Assembly: GCF_019175285.1 (NCBI RefSeq)
Contig: NC_056522.1
Location: 65,062,964 to 65,126,963 of the forward strand
Length of the DNA stretch: 64,000 nucleotides
Source of the DNA: Sceloporus undulatus
Lineage: Eukaryota; Chordata; Lepidosauria; Squamata; Phrynosomatidae
Direction of reading: 5' to 3'
The notes under the pieces are model-generated. The model saw nothing but the letters and a program-made list of their open reading frames with translations, was not told the DNA's origin and did no database searches. The translations under genes and the position numbers were made by a program. Of this stretch, positions 54,519 through 64,000 are shown one piece after another; position 1 is the stretch's first letter, and the number at the start of each line of letters is the position of its first letter.

Positions 54519-54717
54519 TTGTTGTGTGCCTTCAAGTTGTTTCTGACTTACTGCAACCCTAAGGCAAATCTATCATGGGGTTTTCTAGGGGTTAAGAATG
54601 TGTGGCTTGGTCCAAGTCACCCAGTGGGTTTCCATAATTGAGAAGGAAATTGAACTCTGGTCTCCAGGGTCATAGTCCAATGCTCGAACCACAACACTAT
54701 GCTGGCTCTCAATATCT
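54519..54717 (-). mobile_element. tRNA-derived SINE, reverse
   Basis: TTGTTGTGTGCCTTCAAGTT to AACACTATGCTGGCTCTC. A ~25-bp stretch of the core is missing compared with 43322-43562. Confidence 0.9.
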
Positions 54718-54719
54718 CT

Positions 54720-55654
54720 CTACATGTTGCCATCTTTTAAATAGCATTAATATCTTTTAAGGCTCTTTTTTCATATTGTATCATAAAAGGTAGCAGGCCA
54801 AAATTTCACCATATTTGTGTATCCAAACTTATCTTGCTTTAAACAGGTTGGGGTTCCTTTGATTCTCTGGTAGAAGTATAGAAGTGCCTCATACCAGACA
54901 ATGTACTCTATCAGCTACTCAGTGACTGACTCAACTTGCTGTCCATTCCAGTCTTGTCATTTTTTGTGTTATTCACCCATGACCAGCTAGATTTGTGGCA
55001 TTGGAACAACAAAAATCCCTTCAAGGCTATTTCCTCCCTTGTCCTTCTCAACAAGTCTCTCGTATCTCAGCTGGGGGCCTACCTTGGAAAATGTTGTGTT
55101 ATATACAGTATTATAATCATATAGTCCAGACCTAAAACTACTTGCATGCCAGATTACTTGTACTTTGAGGACAAGCTCTTTCACAACTGTATTGCTCCTT
55201 TAACATCTTAAAAATTAAAATGACATCAGTTTGTCACATAGTTATTGCTTGCCTACATTAGGAAAAGGCATATTATGTCCCTGGTAGTTATTTATGGTAG
55301 ATATAAGCATATTAACATTATTGCATTTATCTCCTACAAAAGTTCTTTTGGTTAGCATGTAAATGTAGATTGAATTATATAGGAATGATAGATTTGCTAA
55401 TGTCTGAGCAAATGTTGGTGCTGATGTGTTCCTCCCACTCCTTTTTAAAGAGAGAAATCATGTATCTCCACAAGCAATTGCTAGCAAATACTTACAGCCA
55501 TGGCTGAGAATTATACTATAGGCAAACTGCATATCCATTATACTGGCAATGGGGAAACTCTGACCCATCTGGTGTTTTGGAGTTAAACTTCCCCAAATCC
55601 CAGCCAATGGTAAGGGATTGTGGGAGTTATGGCCCAAATCATTTAAAGAATCAA
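54720..55654. other. RGS7 intron 2, unassigned
   Basis: 55545-55640 (CTGACCCATCTGGTGTTTTG, CCCAAATCCCAGCCAATGG) is a fragment of a common reptile foldback. Otherwise nothing recognised. Confidence 0.4.
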
Positions 55655-56025
55655 AGGCATGTTACAGACAGCCCAGAAGGGGTCATCTTGCACCGCCGCC
55701 AGTGTCCGGGAACCGCAGCAGCCAAATGGCGCGGTTCCCAGACGCTGCCAAGAAGGAGCGCGAAAATCGCACTCCTTCTTGTTCCCCAGAAGAGACGCCG
55801 CGAGGTGCTAGTCACGCACTTGCGGCGTCATTTCCAGGGCGCGACGTGCGGACGCAGAGCGTCCGTTACGTCAAGATGCCGGTGGCCATGTCGAACAGGC
55901 GCCGCCATTTGTTACGGACTCAGTCCGTGCTAGGGTTAGGGGCATCTGGAAGAGATGCCCCTTTCTTACCCTAGCACGGACTGAGTCCGTCCTAGGGTGC
56001 CCGTTTATAACGGGCCAAAGTTTCC
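55655..56025 (-). mobile_element. Hairpin-chain element, copy 2 (reverse)
   Basis: Stems in plus order: 55708-55739 (GGGAACCGC/GCGGTTCCC), 55750-55780 (AAGAAGGAGCGCGA/TCGCACTCCTTCTT), 55794-55829 (GACGCCGCGAGGTGC/GCACTTGCGGCGTC), 55844-55871, 55876-55908 (weak), 55914-55990 (~34-bp arms), 55999-56015 (GCCCGTT/AACGGGC). Reversed, they match hairpins 6 to 1 of copy 1 in order: CTAGGGT and GGGGC-TCTCTTCC are shared in the long hairpin, AAATGGCGGCGCC in the next. The counterpart of hairpins 7-10 is absent. CpG-rich, so probably not old. Confidence 0.8.
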
Positions 56026-56407
56026 CCAGCCCCGAATTGGAAAATAGACAGTAAAAAACCCCCATAATATTGCAAAAGAGAAGAGTGTTTCAGATTAACT
56101 ATAGGATGTCTGTTTTATTGCTGAATTTATTATAATGAGAATAGTAAAGCAAAATCTTTACTGTATTTTCATCTCTAATGTTGACTTCAACTGACTTTTT
56201 GTTCCATCACGATGTCAAAAATTATAAATTCTCTTTTATAGTTTTATTTTCCTTCCGCCAACTGTTTAAGCTTCTTTAGTCAAGCTCCAGCCTTTTAGAA
56301 TATGGATTTGTCTTTGCATGACACATTAATGGTGTCATTGTCCACTATGACATTGATTCTTTAGTGTTGTTGAATGCTTAACCCAAAATATAGCAAAGAA
56401 TTAAGAA

Positions 56408-56641
56408 TGCTGGTCCACCTAAATACCTTAAATGCACCAGGTCCTGTCTGGTCTTGGAAGCTAAGCAGGGGCAACATTGGTTGGATAGGAGACAGCCAAT
56501 GAATACCAAGTATTGTAGGCTATATTTCAGAGGATGGAACTGGCAAAACCACCTCTGCGTATTCCTTGCCTAAGAAAACCATCTAAAATTCATGGTGTTG
56601 CCGTAAGTCAAGAGGTGACTTGAAGGCACACAGATACAAAA
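56408..56641 (+). mobile_element. 5S-rRNA-derived SINE
   Basis: The first ~115 bp follow 5S rRNA in order: CTGTCTGGTCTTGGAAGC, TAAGCAGGGGCAAC, TTGGATAGGAGACAGCC, ATGAATACCAAGTATTGTAG. The rest (GGATGGAACTGGCAAAACCA, TGTTGCCGTAAGTCAAGAGG, ACTTGAAGGCACACAG) matches the 3' half of the local ACA/Bov-B-type SINEs. Many differences from 5S rRNA and the fused tail show that it is a retroposon, not a working gene. 5S-headed SINEs are known from squamates. Confidence 0.88.
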
Positions 56642-56689
56642 GCCCAATAGGTTTAATCCTGAGTTACTTTGCACTTGATTGTGGTCTAA

Positions 56690-56972
56690 GGCCCGAAGCA
56701 GATGGGCCAAATAAAGCTGATCCCAGCCGCTTTGGGGTGTGGCGTTTATATGACGCACACCCACAAAGTGGCCAAAAGCTGCTCTGAGGCTAGGTAACGT
56801 AGCCCAAAACAGCCAGAAAAAGAAGTGGCAAAATGCTACTCCTGTTGGTGGTCTGGTCGGGATGACAGTAATGTCTGGGTTTGAGATCACACTGTCTGGT
56901 CACCATAGTCTTGGAGTGATCAGGGCTGGAGCAGCCTATGGCCGCTCCTTTTGCCCCATCTGCTTCAACCCT
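56690..56972. mobile_element. Short inverted-repeat element (GCCCGAAGCAGATGGG ends)
   Basis: The left end GGCCCGAAGCAGATGGGCCA and the right end TTGCCCCATCTGCTTCAACC are inverted over about 20 bp. The interior has no coding frame. The ends are loosely like those at 60247 and at the right side of 45865-46410. Confidence 0.75.
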
Positions 56973-56979
56973 AAGAGTC

Positions 56980-59900
56980 CCTTCATGCCCATGGCAATAC
57001 TAACTATATCTCAGTATTCTAATATGTACAAATAAGCAGGCACAGTTAACCCTAGATGTTTGTATGCAGTGGTATCCGGTGGTATCCAGTGGTCCAGTAA
57101 TGCAAGCCTTTTCGCATCATAAAGTAGATACAAAATGTATTGATCATTCTCTTTTCCCAACACCAAACACTGGGCCATTTAAATGTTCTGAAATCTGCTG
57201 AGTCTACAGGATTTCTCTGGCCCAGTACTGTACTGTAGAGCTCAAATCAGGACTTCTGAATCAGGCATTGAGTTCCCTACCCACATTCTTCCAAGACTGT
57301 TGCTTTAGACATTTCACTACAGCCCAAAATCCTTCTGATTCAGGCAATCAGGTGGTCTGAGAAAGCCAATTCCGTGCCACCGTGTGATGCAAGGTTTTCA
57401 GATCTCTGCCAAACTCTTTAGGTATCTTATGACAGACTACATAATCAGGCCCATGACTTTCCTTTTTGTTCTTGGTCTTCTTTGCAGCCTGTCACCTTCA
57501 GGTATTTACCAGGCACTGGATCTAAACATCTGACAGTTTAAGAGATACAATGTTCAGTTTTAGTTTATTCCCTCGTGTCTTCCTGTAGGAGGCCTTCAGA
57601 TAATCTGAGAGCCCTGTAGCGATTGCTTTAAATTCCTGCTGAGCTGACTGAGGCATTCTGTGCCTGAAGAAAAAGAAGATAGAGAGCAAACCTAGTCATT
57701 TTGCAGCAGCTGCTGATCTGCACCATCTCTGGTCAGCCAAAGAGCAGTACTCTTGGCTAGCTGAGGAGATTTCCTTCATGTATAAAATCAAGGCAATTTA
57801 TACTGCTTATTGAGAGTGTAGTATAACAGCTGTGGAAGCCTGAATGCATTCAATGAACATTCAGAATTTATATTAAACTGGCTATAGCACTGGTTTCTCA
57901 CTGTTCAGCATGAGCCAGAGCTTGGGAAAATTACTTTTTAAAAATACAACTCCCAGGAATCCTAAAAAGCACAACCAGGTGGTATAGAATTATATATAAA
58001 TGAATGGTAGAATAAAACAAATTTGTTCTTATTCAAATCAACACTTTTATTTTAACAATCACCATTTAGATTTAAAGATTCTCAAGCACAAGATATATGT
58101 ACATTAGAAATGTGTCATATTAATAATAAATTTGTTTGACCAATTGTATTTGTTTCTCTAAATGAAAACTTCTTTGACTATTTCCCCCTTTATTTGAAGG
58201 GCTGGGAAGTCTAACAACCTAATATCTCTTAGAAAGAACACCCAGCCATTCCATAAATAGTTCATAGGCTTAGTTTTCCATATATATCACTCTGAGAAAT
58301 CCATTTCAGTAGTTCATTCTCTAGTCTGGTTATATTGGTACGCTGCCATGGTTAGCTTATATTTTTAGAATGATTATTTGTAATCTAGGACTGAAATATA
58401 TATCTAGAATTTTCCCCAGGAAGGTTATATCTTCATATCAACAAAATAATCTTAGAACATGGAGTGAAGCCAAATGTTTACAGATCACATGGACATATTG
58501 CCCGTAATTCCAATTATCTGTGTGGCCTCATGAACGTTCTGTTTTTCCTGTTAAAGATAACTTTGTGTGATCATTGCCAAAATATGAAGGAATGCTAAAA
58601 TACTGGACTATTTTCCCCCAACATGTTAGTGATTATCCCCCCTTCATGTTATCAGTTAGTAGTATCTGAGGGGGTTTAACTGCAAAAAAAAATTTTTTTT
58701 AAACATGTGCCCACATCTAAGCCTCTCTCTTATACTGACTTGTATTTGTACAATGTATTTATAGAGAGCACAGCTGAGCGACCATTGGCCAACTTGATGT
58801 TTTGGATTTTCCAGCTCCCAGAAATCCCAGCCAACATGTACGGAACAAAGGACCTTGAACTGGATCCATGAAAGGATAGGAAATTAGAGATTTAAGGTGC
58901 TTTTCCATGACATGAGAACATAGAGAAAGGTGAAGGAAACCAACTTGTTGCAGGACTGCTTGGGAGCAGTCACTAGTTTGTTTATCCCTTAATCATGGCT
59001 TTTGCTGATGAGCAGCTCACAGAAGGATTCCAAGATGGCCTACAGATATTTGAGTTAAATATCTGATTTCAAAGTTCAAAGAGAAAAATATAATCTAGGA
59101 GTTTCCATTGCTATTTTTCCAGAGCAGTGAAAGTAACTGACTATGCAAGATTACTGGATTATGGTCACTTGTTCATCCTACAATGTTATAATGGATGAAT
59201 AGATCGGAGAGCTGACTCCACTGAAAATCACTGTATCTAAGAACAACTGTGTCCAGATGAAAGCTGAGTCTGAGATGTTATAACTTTGACTCACATGGGT
59301 TTGCTGTCAGGCTTCATGTACTCATTTCACTTGGTCTAGCTGATCCTGCTTTATGAGATCAGAAATTTAAATGACCCATGTGTGTAAAATTAATTGTCAT
59401 CCAAAATGTATTTCTGCTTGCTAAGGAAATTAGTCTGGCAAACCCAGTTTCCTATCATGCTGGTTCGTAATGAGCCATAATTAGCTATAATTTAATCATC
59501 ATGAAAATAAATGTTTGCTTTATAGTTCATTTGCATTTATAATAAAGTCTCTGTCTCAGCCAATTAATATCACTTGGAACAATTGTTACTGTGAAATATG
59601 TTGTTCACAAGTTAAAGTTTACCCTGGTTGTGTTTCTTATTTTGTACACAACACAAAAATGAAACTGATATTCCTGAAGCTCTGAGATTCCATTTTAAGT
59701 GAATGGTATCATTTATGCAGCTGGTGTGTATTTGTATCTTATCCTGTTTCTCTTTTTTCTCTCCTGACAACGCAAGTCAGAATGAATGAATGAATGAATC
59801 ATTGTTTTTGAGAAACAGTGAAATGTAATAACTAATCCTTCTCTTCCAATTACTTTCATCCAAATTCCTAGAAATCACCAAAACCTGCCATTTCTTTATT

Positions 59901-60050
59901 AGATAAACTTTCTATCTCTGGATGTCACTTACTGCTTTTTTCTTATGGGAGCCATATTTATATCAGTGAAGTGATACTAATGACTAGAGGGAGATCTGAG
60001 ATGTGATCTTTTTTTTTAATGCGGAAAAACCAGAAAAGGTTTGTGATGTA
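56980..60050. other. RGS7 intron 2, mostly unique
   Basis: 57900-57990 (AATACAACTCCCAGGAATCC) and 58780-58860 (CAGCTCCCAGAAATCCCAGC) are foldback fragments. (GAAT)n is at 59779-59799. The rest appears single-copy and includes the motif-dense 59385-59600 stretch. Confidence 0.45.
59385..59600. promoter_or_regulatory. Possible intronic enhancer-like stretch
   Basis: In about 215 repeat-free bases there are an exact POU octamer ATTTGCAT (59529-59536), a palindromic SOX-type AACAATTGTT (59578-59587), TAATTA (59478-59483), and several TAAT cores. Large RGS-gene introns often carry enhancers, but motif clusters arise by chance in A/T-rich DNA. Weak evidence. Confidence 0.25.
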
Positions 60051-60054
60051 TCCG

Positions 60055-60240
60055 TACCTCCAACATTTCTTCTGTGAAAAACTGGTCACATGGGGCCAAG
60101 CAACATCAGGGAGACCTTAAGGTGCCAAAGGTTATTAGTGAGGAAGAACACACAAGCTAGGAAAGGCTATGGTACTTTGCTTTTCCCTGAGTCTACTGAG
60201 AAGGACATGTTTCCAGTCCCTCCACTTCTCCCCCCTACAC
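60055..60240 (+). repeat. ~347-bp inverted-repeat element, left half
   Basis: TACCTCCAACATTTCTTCTG, AAGCAACATCAGG, AAGGTTATTAGTGAGGAAGA and CCCTGAGTCTACTGAGAAGG match the left half of 6431-6778. The right half is replaced by the element at 60247. Confidence 0.65.
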
Positions 60241-60246
60241 ACATTA

Positions 60247-60490
60247 AGGGGCTAAACAGACTGCCCCTTTGGAGTGGCATCCCGCTACCTCTTTCTTCTC
60301 CATATCGGGGCTGCAGCAGCTACACACCAAAGCCCTGATCCAGCAGTTTGCTGGTACTAAAAAGAACTGCAAAATGCAGCTCCTTTTAGTGCTAGCAAAA
60401 AGATGTCCTTGCTGCCACCATGGCAGCTTTTCAGCACTCATTTGGTGTAGCACGTTTAAATGGTGTGTGTAGACAAATCCATGATCCCTG
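60247..60490. repeat. Short GGGGCTAAACAGACTGCCCC element
   Basis: The left end resembles 56690-56972 and the inverse of the right end of 45865-46410. Internal inverted blocks include GCTCCTTTTAGTGCTAGC against GCTGGTACTAAAAAGAAC. The right end is not clear. Confidence 0.45.
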
Positions 60491-60572
60491 TACAATTTGG
60501 TAACCCAAAAGTAATCTGAATTTCCTGTCATTATAGATGTACCCATAGAGGCAGACAGACAGAGGAGAACAG

Positions 60573-60792
60573 AGGATGCATCCATACAGCAGAAATAATC
60601 CAGTTTGACACCCCTTTAACTGCCATTGCTCAATGCTATGGAATCCTGGGGATTGTAGTTTGTTGTGGCACAAGAGCTCTCTGACAGAGAAGGCTAAATG
60701 TCTCACAAAATTACAGTTCCCAGAATTCCATTTCATTGAGCCATGCCAGTTAAAGTGGTGTCAAGATGGATTATTTCTGCAGTGCGGATGCA
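60573..60792. mobile_element. Palindromic AATAATCCAGTTTG foldback, best copy
   Basis: The left arm GCAGAAATAATCCAGTTTGA, GGGATTGTAGTTTGTTGTGG is mirrored by CAAAATTACAGTTCCCAGAA and GATGGATTATTTCTGCAGTG. The centre AGAGCTCTCTGACAGAGAAG is itself partly palindromic. Arms about 100 bp. Confidence 0.9.
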
Positions 60793-60799
60793 GAGAGAG

Positions 60800-62050
60800 A
60801 CACAGAGAGAAGGATCCCAATATTCTTTGTGTAACGTTTAAATTATACATTTTACCTTTAGTTTACATTGCTGTAATCCATTGGGAAAAACAAAAACAAC
60901 CCATGATATTATTGCATAAATAATCTGTAAGGGTCTCTGAGGGTTATTATATGATCCCCATGGTTGTCAGTGGAATTATGAGCGATGTGGAAATGCAGTG
61001 CTTGCTACTGTTGTTTTTGTATCTTAATCTGCTTCAAATTCCTCAGTGAAAAATGATGGTGAGAAGCACTGCAGTACACAGGACCCACAGTACTGATCCA
61101 TCTGTGAAAGCCAGATGGCATCTGTAACCATTTTCCCAACAATTTGGTTACTCTACTCCCCCTCCTTCCATTTCCTCTATAAGCATCAAGGGAAAACTCA
61201 TGTGCTGTAATGAGCAAGTACAAGAGAGGTACTGACCTTTTACTGACAGAACAAAAGTTCATAGGCTTTCCTCCTTATACATACTGTCCATGCTTTCCCC
61301 ACCAACTCCCACCAATGCTGCCATTCTGTAGGACAAATAGCTGTTGGTCTTTCAACATTTCTTGAATTAATCACTTTGTTCTTTTGATTAATTTTCAGTT
61401 GTCTCTGGAGCTGTGTTTATCCCAGGTTCCACTTATTCAGAAACTGCCTTACGTACATGATTACATATGCTGTGCTGTTTTGGATATGTCCACGCTACAT
61501 CAGACGAAAAAACCTGAAAAGTTTTGTGCTGTTTCCAGTGCCTGTGATACTTTATTAATGGCCTTATGAAATTTTGCATATGTTTTCTGAGATGTTATGG
61601 CTTACACCCAGTCTTTTGAATGACATTACTGCAAAAAGGATATCTTGCCAATGAAATTATTCCAGCAGAGATGCTAACAAGGGTTCTGTTGTAGTGCCAA
61701 CATTTTCCAGCTATAGTGGGGCAAAGGCAGTCAACATTTAGACAGCAAATTAATCCAACAATATTTGTCTAAGGTAAAGAAGGACATTTCAAGAACAATG
61801 TATGTACCTCTTCACAACTTGATCAACTCTAAAAATGACTCCTCAGTGACTATGTTTACTGTTCTTTCCTTCTTCTTCTGGCCCAGCTTCTGACTCTTTC
61901 ATGCAGTTTTAACATTTGGCAAGTGAACGTATTTCAGGAAGAGAAATAAAAATGGGAAAAGCTTCCGATTCTTATATTCTTTCAGTATAGACATAAAAGC
62001 AAGTCAGAAAAATATAATTTATTTATAAATAAAAGTAGTGAGTACAACAG
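60800..62050. other. RGS7 intron 2, unassigned
   Basis: No exon, RNA gene or classified repeat recognised. Confidence 0.45.
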
Positions 62051-62054
62051 CTGG

Positions 62055-62285
62055 CGAGCCAGTGTAATGGTTTGAATGCTGTACTACGACTCTGGGAGAT
62101 TCGGGTTCAAATCCCCAGTCAGCTATGGAAACTCACTGGGTGACCATGGGCAAGTTACACTCTCTCAGCCTCAGAGGAAGGCAAAAGCAACCCCATCTAA
62201 ACAAATCTTGCCAAGAAAACCCTTTGATAGGTTTGCCTCAGGGTCACCTTAAGTTGGAAATGACCAGAAGGGACATAACAACAAA
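62055..62285 (+). mobile_element. tRNA-derived ACA-tailed SINE
   Basis: GAGCCAGTGTAATGGTTTGA, CGGGTTCAAATCCCCAGTCA, GGGCAAGTTACACTCTCTCA and a CATAACAACAA tail. Confidence 0.92.
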
Positions 62286-62494
62286 GTCAAAGCAATAACC
62301 CTTTAATTTTGGTTAATATCAACTGTGGACTAGATTCCTAGTCCTTAAGCAAGTGTTTGTATCTTTGTCTGCATATGAAAGTGAGATGTATGAGATTGCA
62401 CTGATTAGAAATAAAGGGTATGATAACATATTATTTTGTTTTCCCAAGAACACAAATATAATATTAGGAAAGATAGATCTCTGCCATAGGCTCT

Positions 62495-62729
62495 GGCTAG
62501 ATCCACAGATTCTGCATCCATGAATTCCACTATCCCTGGCTTGAAGATATCCCCCCCCCCAAAAAAAAATCCCCAAAAGTAAATTTGGTTTTGCCATTGT
62601 ATATAAGGGACACCATTTTATTACATCATTGTGTACAATGGGACTTGAGAACCCCTGGATTTTAGTATGCATGGGGGGGGGGGAGGGAGGGCTGGAGCCA
62701 AACCCCAGCAGATACCAAGGGCCCACTGT
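62495..62729 (-). mobile_element. Pogo-like short element, reverse
   Basis: The right end AGATACCAAGGGCCCACTG is followed by TA. GTATATAAGGGACACCATTT and GGTTTGGCTCC-type blocks (reverse) fit the MER2/Tigger-like short family as I remember it. A poly-C run interrupts the left half; the left terminus is not clear. Confidence 0.65.
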
Positions 62730-62740
62730 ATTTGCCATCA

Positions 62741-63160
62741 GGTCAACTTTGACTTATGGTGTCCCTATGAATGCGATACCTACAAGATTCCTGGTCATTG
62801 ACTGTCATGCTCAGGTCTTGCAAACTCAGGGTTGTGTCAATCCACTTGTAGTGTAATCTCCCTCTTTTTCTACAGCTTTCTACTTTCCCCAGCATTATCT
62901 TTTCCAATGAGTTATGTCATCTCATATCCAAAGTCATATTATAATAATAATAATAATGTGTTTTATTTATATACCGCTATTCCAAAGATCATAGCGGTGA
63001 ACAGCAAGTAAGCTAATTAGCAAGTAAGCTACTTATGTCCAAAGTATGACAGCCTCAGTTTAGTCATCTTGTCTTCTAGTGAGAGTTCAAGCCTCTCTAA
63101 GACCCATTTATTTGTCTTTTTAGCAGTCCTTGGTATCTGTAGAACTTTACTCCAGCAACA
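62741..63160 (-). mobile_element. Bov-B (RTE) LINE fragment, reverse, with an inserted stretch
   Basis: TCAACTTTGACTTATGGTGT, CTTTCCCCAGCATTATCTTT and, after 62941-63029, TATGTCCAAAGTATGACAGC, AGACCCATTTATTTGTCTTT, TTAGCAGTCCTTGGTATC. The same block order as 50895-51300. The target-like TGTCCAAAG/TATCCAAAG appears on both sides of the insertion. Confidence 0.8.
62941..63029 (-). repeat. Small insertion: (ATA)n plus TTTATTTATATACCGCTAT unit
   Basis: An (AATA/ATA)n run then GTTTTATTTATATACCGCTA and CATAGCGGTGAACAGCAAGT. This is the reverse of a LINE/SINE-like 3' end with a microsatellite tail, inserted into the Bov-B. Confidence 0.55.
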
Positions 63161-63479
63161 CAATAAATACATTTCATTTCTGGCCAACTCTCATGTCATT
63201 TTTATTTTCTATAACAGTTATTAGTTTTTATAATAAAACTGAAAACTTCCTTGGCTCAGCTGGGGTTCCAGCAGGAGGAACCAAAAGGGCTTTTCATCTC
63301 ATGACCTTACAAGGTGATTTCCTTTGCTGAGCCCTTTTAGTTCTCATCATTAGACAAAGTATTAGAATATGCTTTGAAGTCTTGATAATGCACTGTATCT
63401 ATTTTTGTTCACTTTCTGAAAGAGATGATCTATTGAATAACATTGTAGTGCCTTGGCTACCTAAAAGCTGCCTTATTAT

Positions 63480-63880
63480 TAACCTTTATTTATAAAGTGC
63501 TGTAAATTTACACAGCACTGTACATATATTCTTTATAATCAGACAGTTCCTTGCCCTCAGGCTTACAATCTAAAAGACACGACACAAAAGGAGAAGGGAG
63601 TGGTGGTGGGGAAGGGGAGGAGGTCCAGCAGTTCTTCTCTACCTCCAAGGCCTGGACCAAGGCAGATGGACTGGAGGGAGGGCTTGGCTTCTCAGAGCTA
63701 GCCTGCCTCTCTCTCCCTCAAGATGGTGGCTGAAGGGAGAGCTTTTCTTCTTTCAGGCAGGCAGTTGGAGCTAGCCTGCCTCTCTCTCCCCAAGATGGTG
63801 GCTGAAGGGAGGGCTTTTCTTCTTTCAGGCAGGCAGTTGGAGCTAGCCTGCCTCTCTCTCCTCAAGATGGTGGCTGTACA
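63480..63880 (-). mobile_element. L2/CR1-group LINE 3' UTR, reverse, with 73-bp tandem repeat
   Basis: CCTTTATTTATAAAGTGCTG, CCTCAGGCTTACAATCTAAA and GGCCTGGACCAAGGCAGATG are the reverse of 53930-54215. From 63694, GAGCTAGCCTGCCTCTCTC recurs at 63768 and 63840 (periods 74 and 72), giving about 2.6 tandem units, absent from the other copy. A plus-strand frame through the tandem is repeat-driven, not a gene. Confidence 0.75.
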
Positions 63881-64000
63881 AGATGGTGATGTACAAGAGT
63901 CTGGTGTTGGTAATAATAGACTCAAGTTTTAACTACAATTTATGCCTAAAGATAAGGTCAAAAGCAGCCCTTTGAGCTATAAATGCTGCATATGTCTAAT

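Noticed and set aside
55577-55974. Two overlapping ~118-codon plus-strand frames
   Set aside because: They start in unrelated flanking sequence and run into hairpin stems; compositional artefact.
56408-56530. 5S rRNA gene
   Set aside because: Too many differences from 5S rRNA, and fused to a SINE tail.
1-64000. Endogenous retroviruses, LTR elements, CRISPR arrays, toxin genes
   Set aside because: Looked for paired long terminal repeats, gag/pol-like frames and regularly spaced repeats; found none that I could support.

Overview
This window is nuclear DNA from a vertebrate, almost certainly a squamate reptile (a lizard). Evidence: tRNA-derived SINEs ending in ACA repeats, Bov-B (RTE) and CR1 LINEs with readable reverse-transcriptase C-termini, a 5S-rRNA-derived SINE, several pogo/Tigger-like short elements and a SPIN-type hAT fragment. 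There are no prokaryotic features, CRISPR arrays or operons. I recognised no endogenous retrovirus or LTR element.

Only two host genes can be supported. PIGM (GPI mannosyltransferase 1) is an intact single coding exon on the minus strand (16395-17684). A splice-acceptor-like sequence sits 10 bases before its ATG. A CpG-rich promoter-like block with NRF1, CCAAT and CRE motifs lies at about 21.9-22.3 kb, so a 5' UTR exon is plausible. The 5' end of RGS7 lies on the plus strand: a CpG island with the presumed non-coding first exon (about 40.85-41.43 kb), then the first coding exon (43999-44125, residues 1-26). Everything after 44.1 kb would be RGS7 intron. The two genes point away from each other. 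PIGM acts in GPI-anchor synthesis in the ER; RGS7 is a neuronal G-protein regulator. I see no functional link between them.

Layout. 0-16.4 kb: intergenic, a Tigger DNA transposon, several copies of a ~347-bp inverted-repeat element, two long foldbacks, a TA-flanked ~0.93-kb element. 16.4-22.3 kb: PIGM, its upstream region, Bov-B/SINE/CR1 cluster, candidate promoter. 21.85-29.35 kb is repeated at 30.05-38.50 kb; the second copy is about 3% shorter, mainly through 1-4-base deletions, and ends at a 25-N gap, so it looks like an unpolished assembly duplication. 38.5-40.7 kb: CR1 with a SPIN insertion, nested SINE/CR1. 40.85-42.74 kb: RGS7 CpG island running into a degenerate ~70-bp minisatellite that shows graded CpG decay. 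44.1-64 kb: RGS7 intron 2, rich in repeats.

The most unusual structure is a GC-rich interspersed element present twice in opposite orientation (45865-46410 and 55655-56025). Each copy is a chain of 7-10 consecutive hairpins. The order of hairpins is the same in both while many stem sequences differ, which suggests that the fold rather than the sequence is kept. I do not recognise this architecture as a named family. Repeat families were assigned by eye, without a library search.
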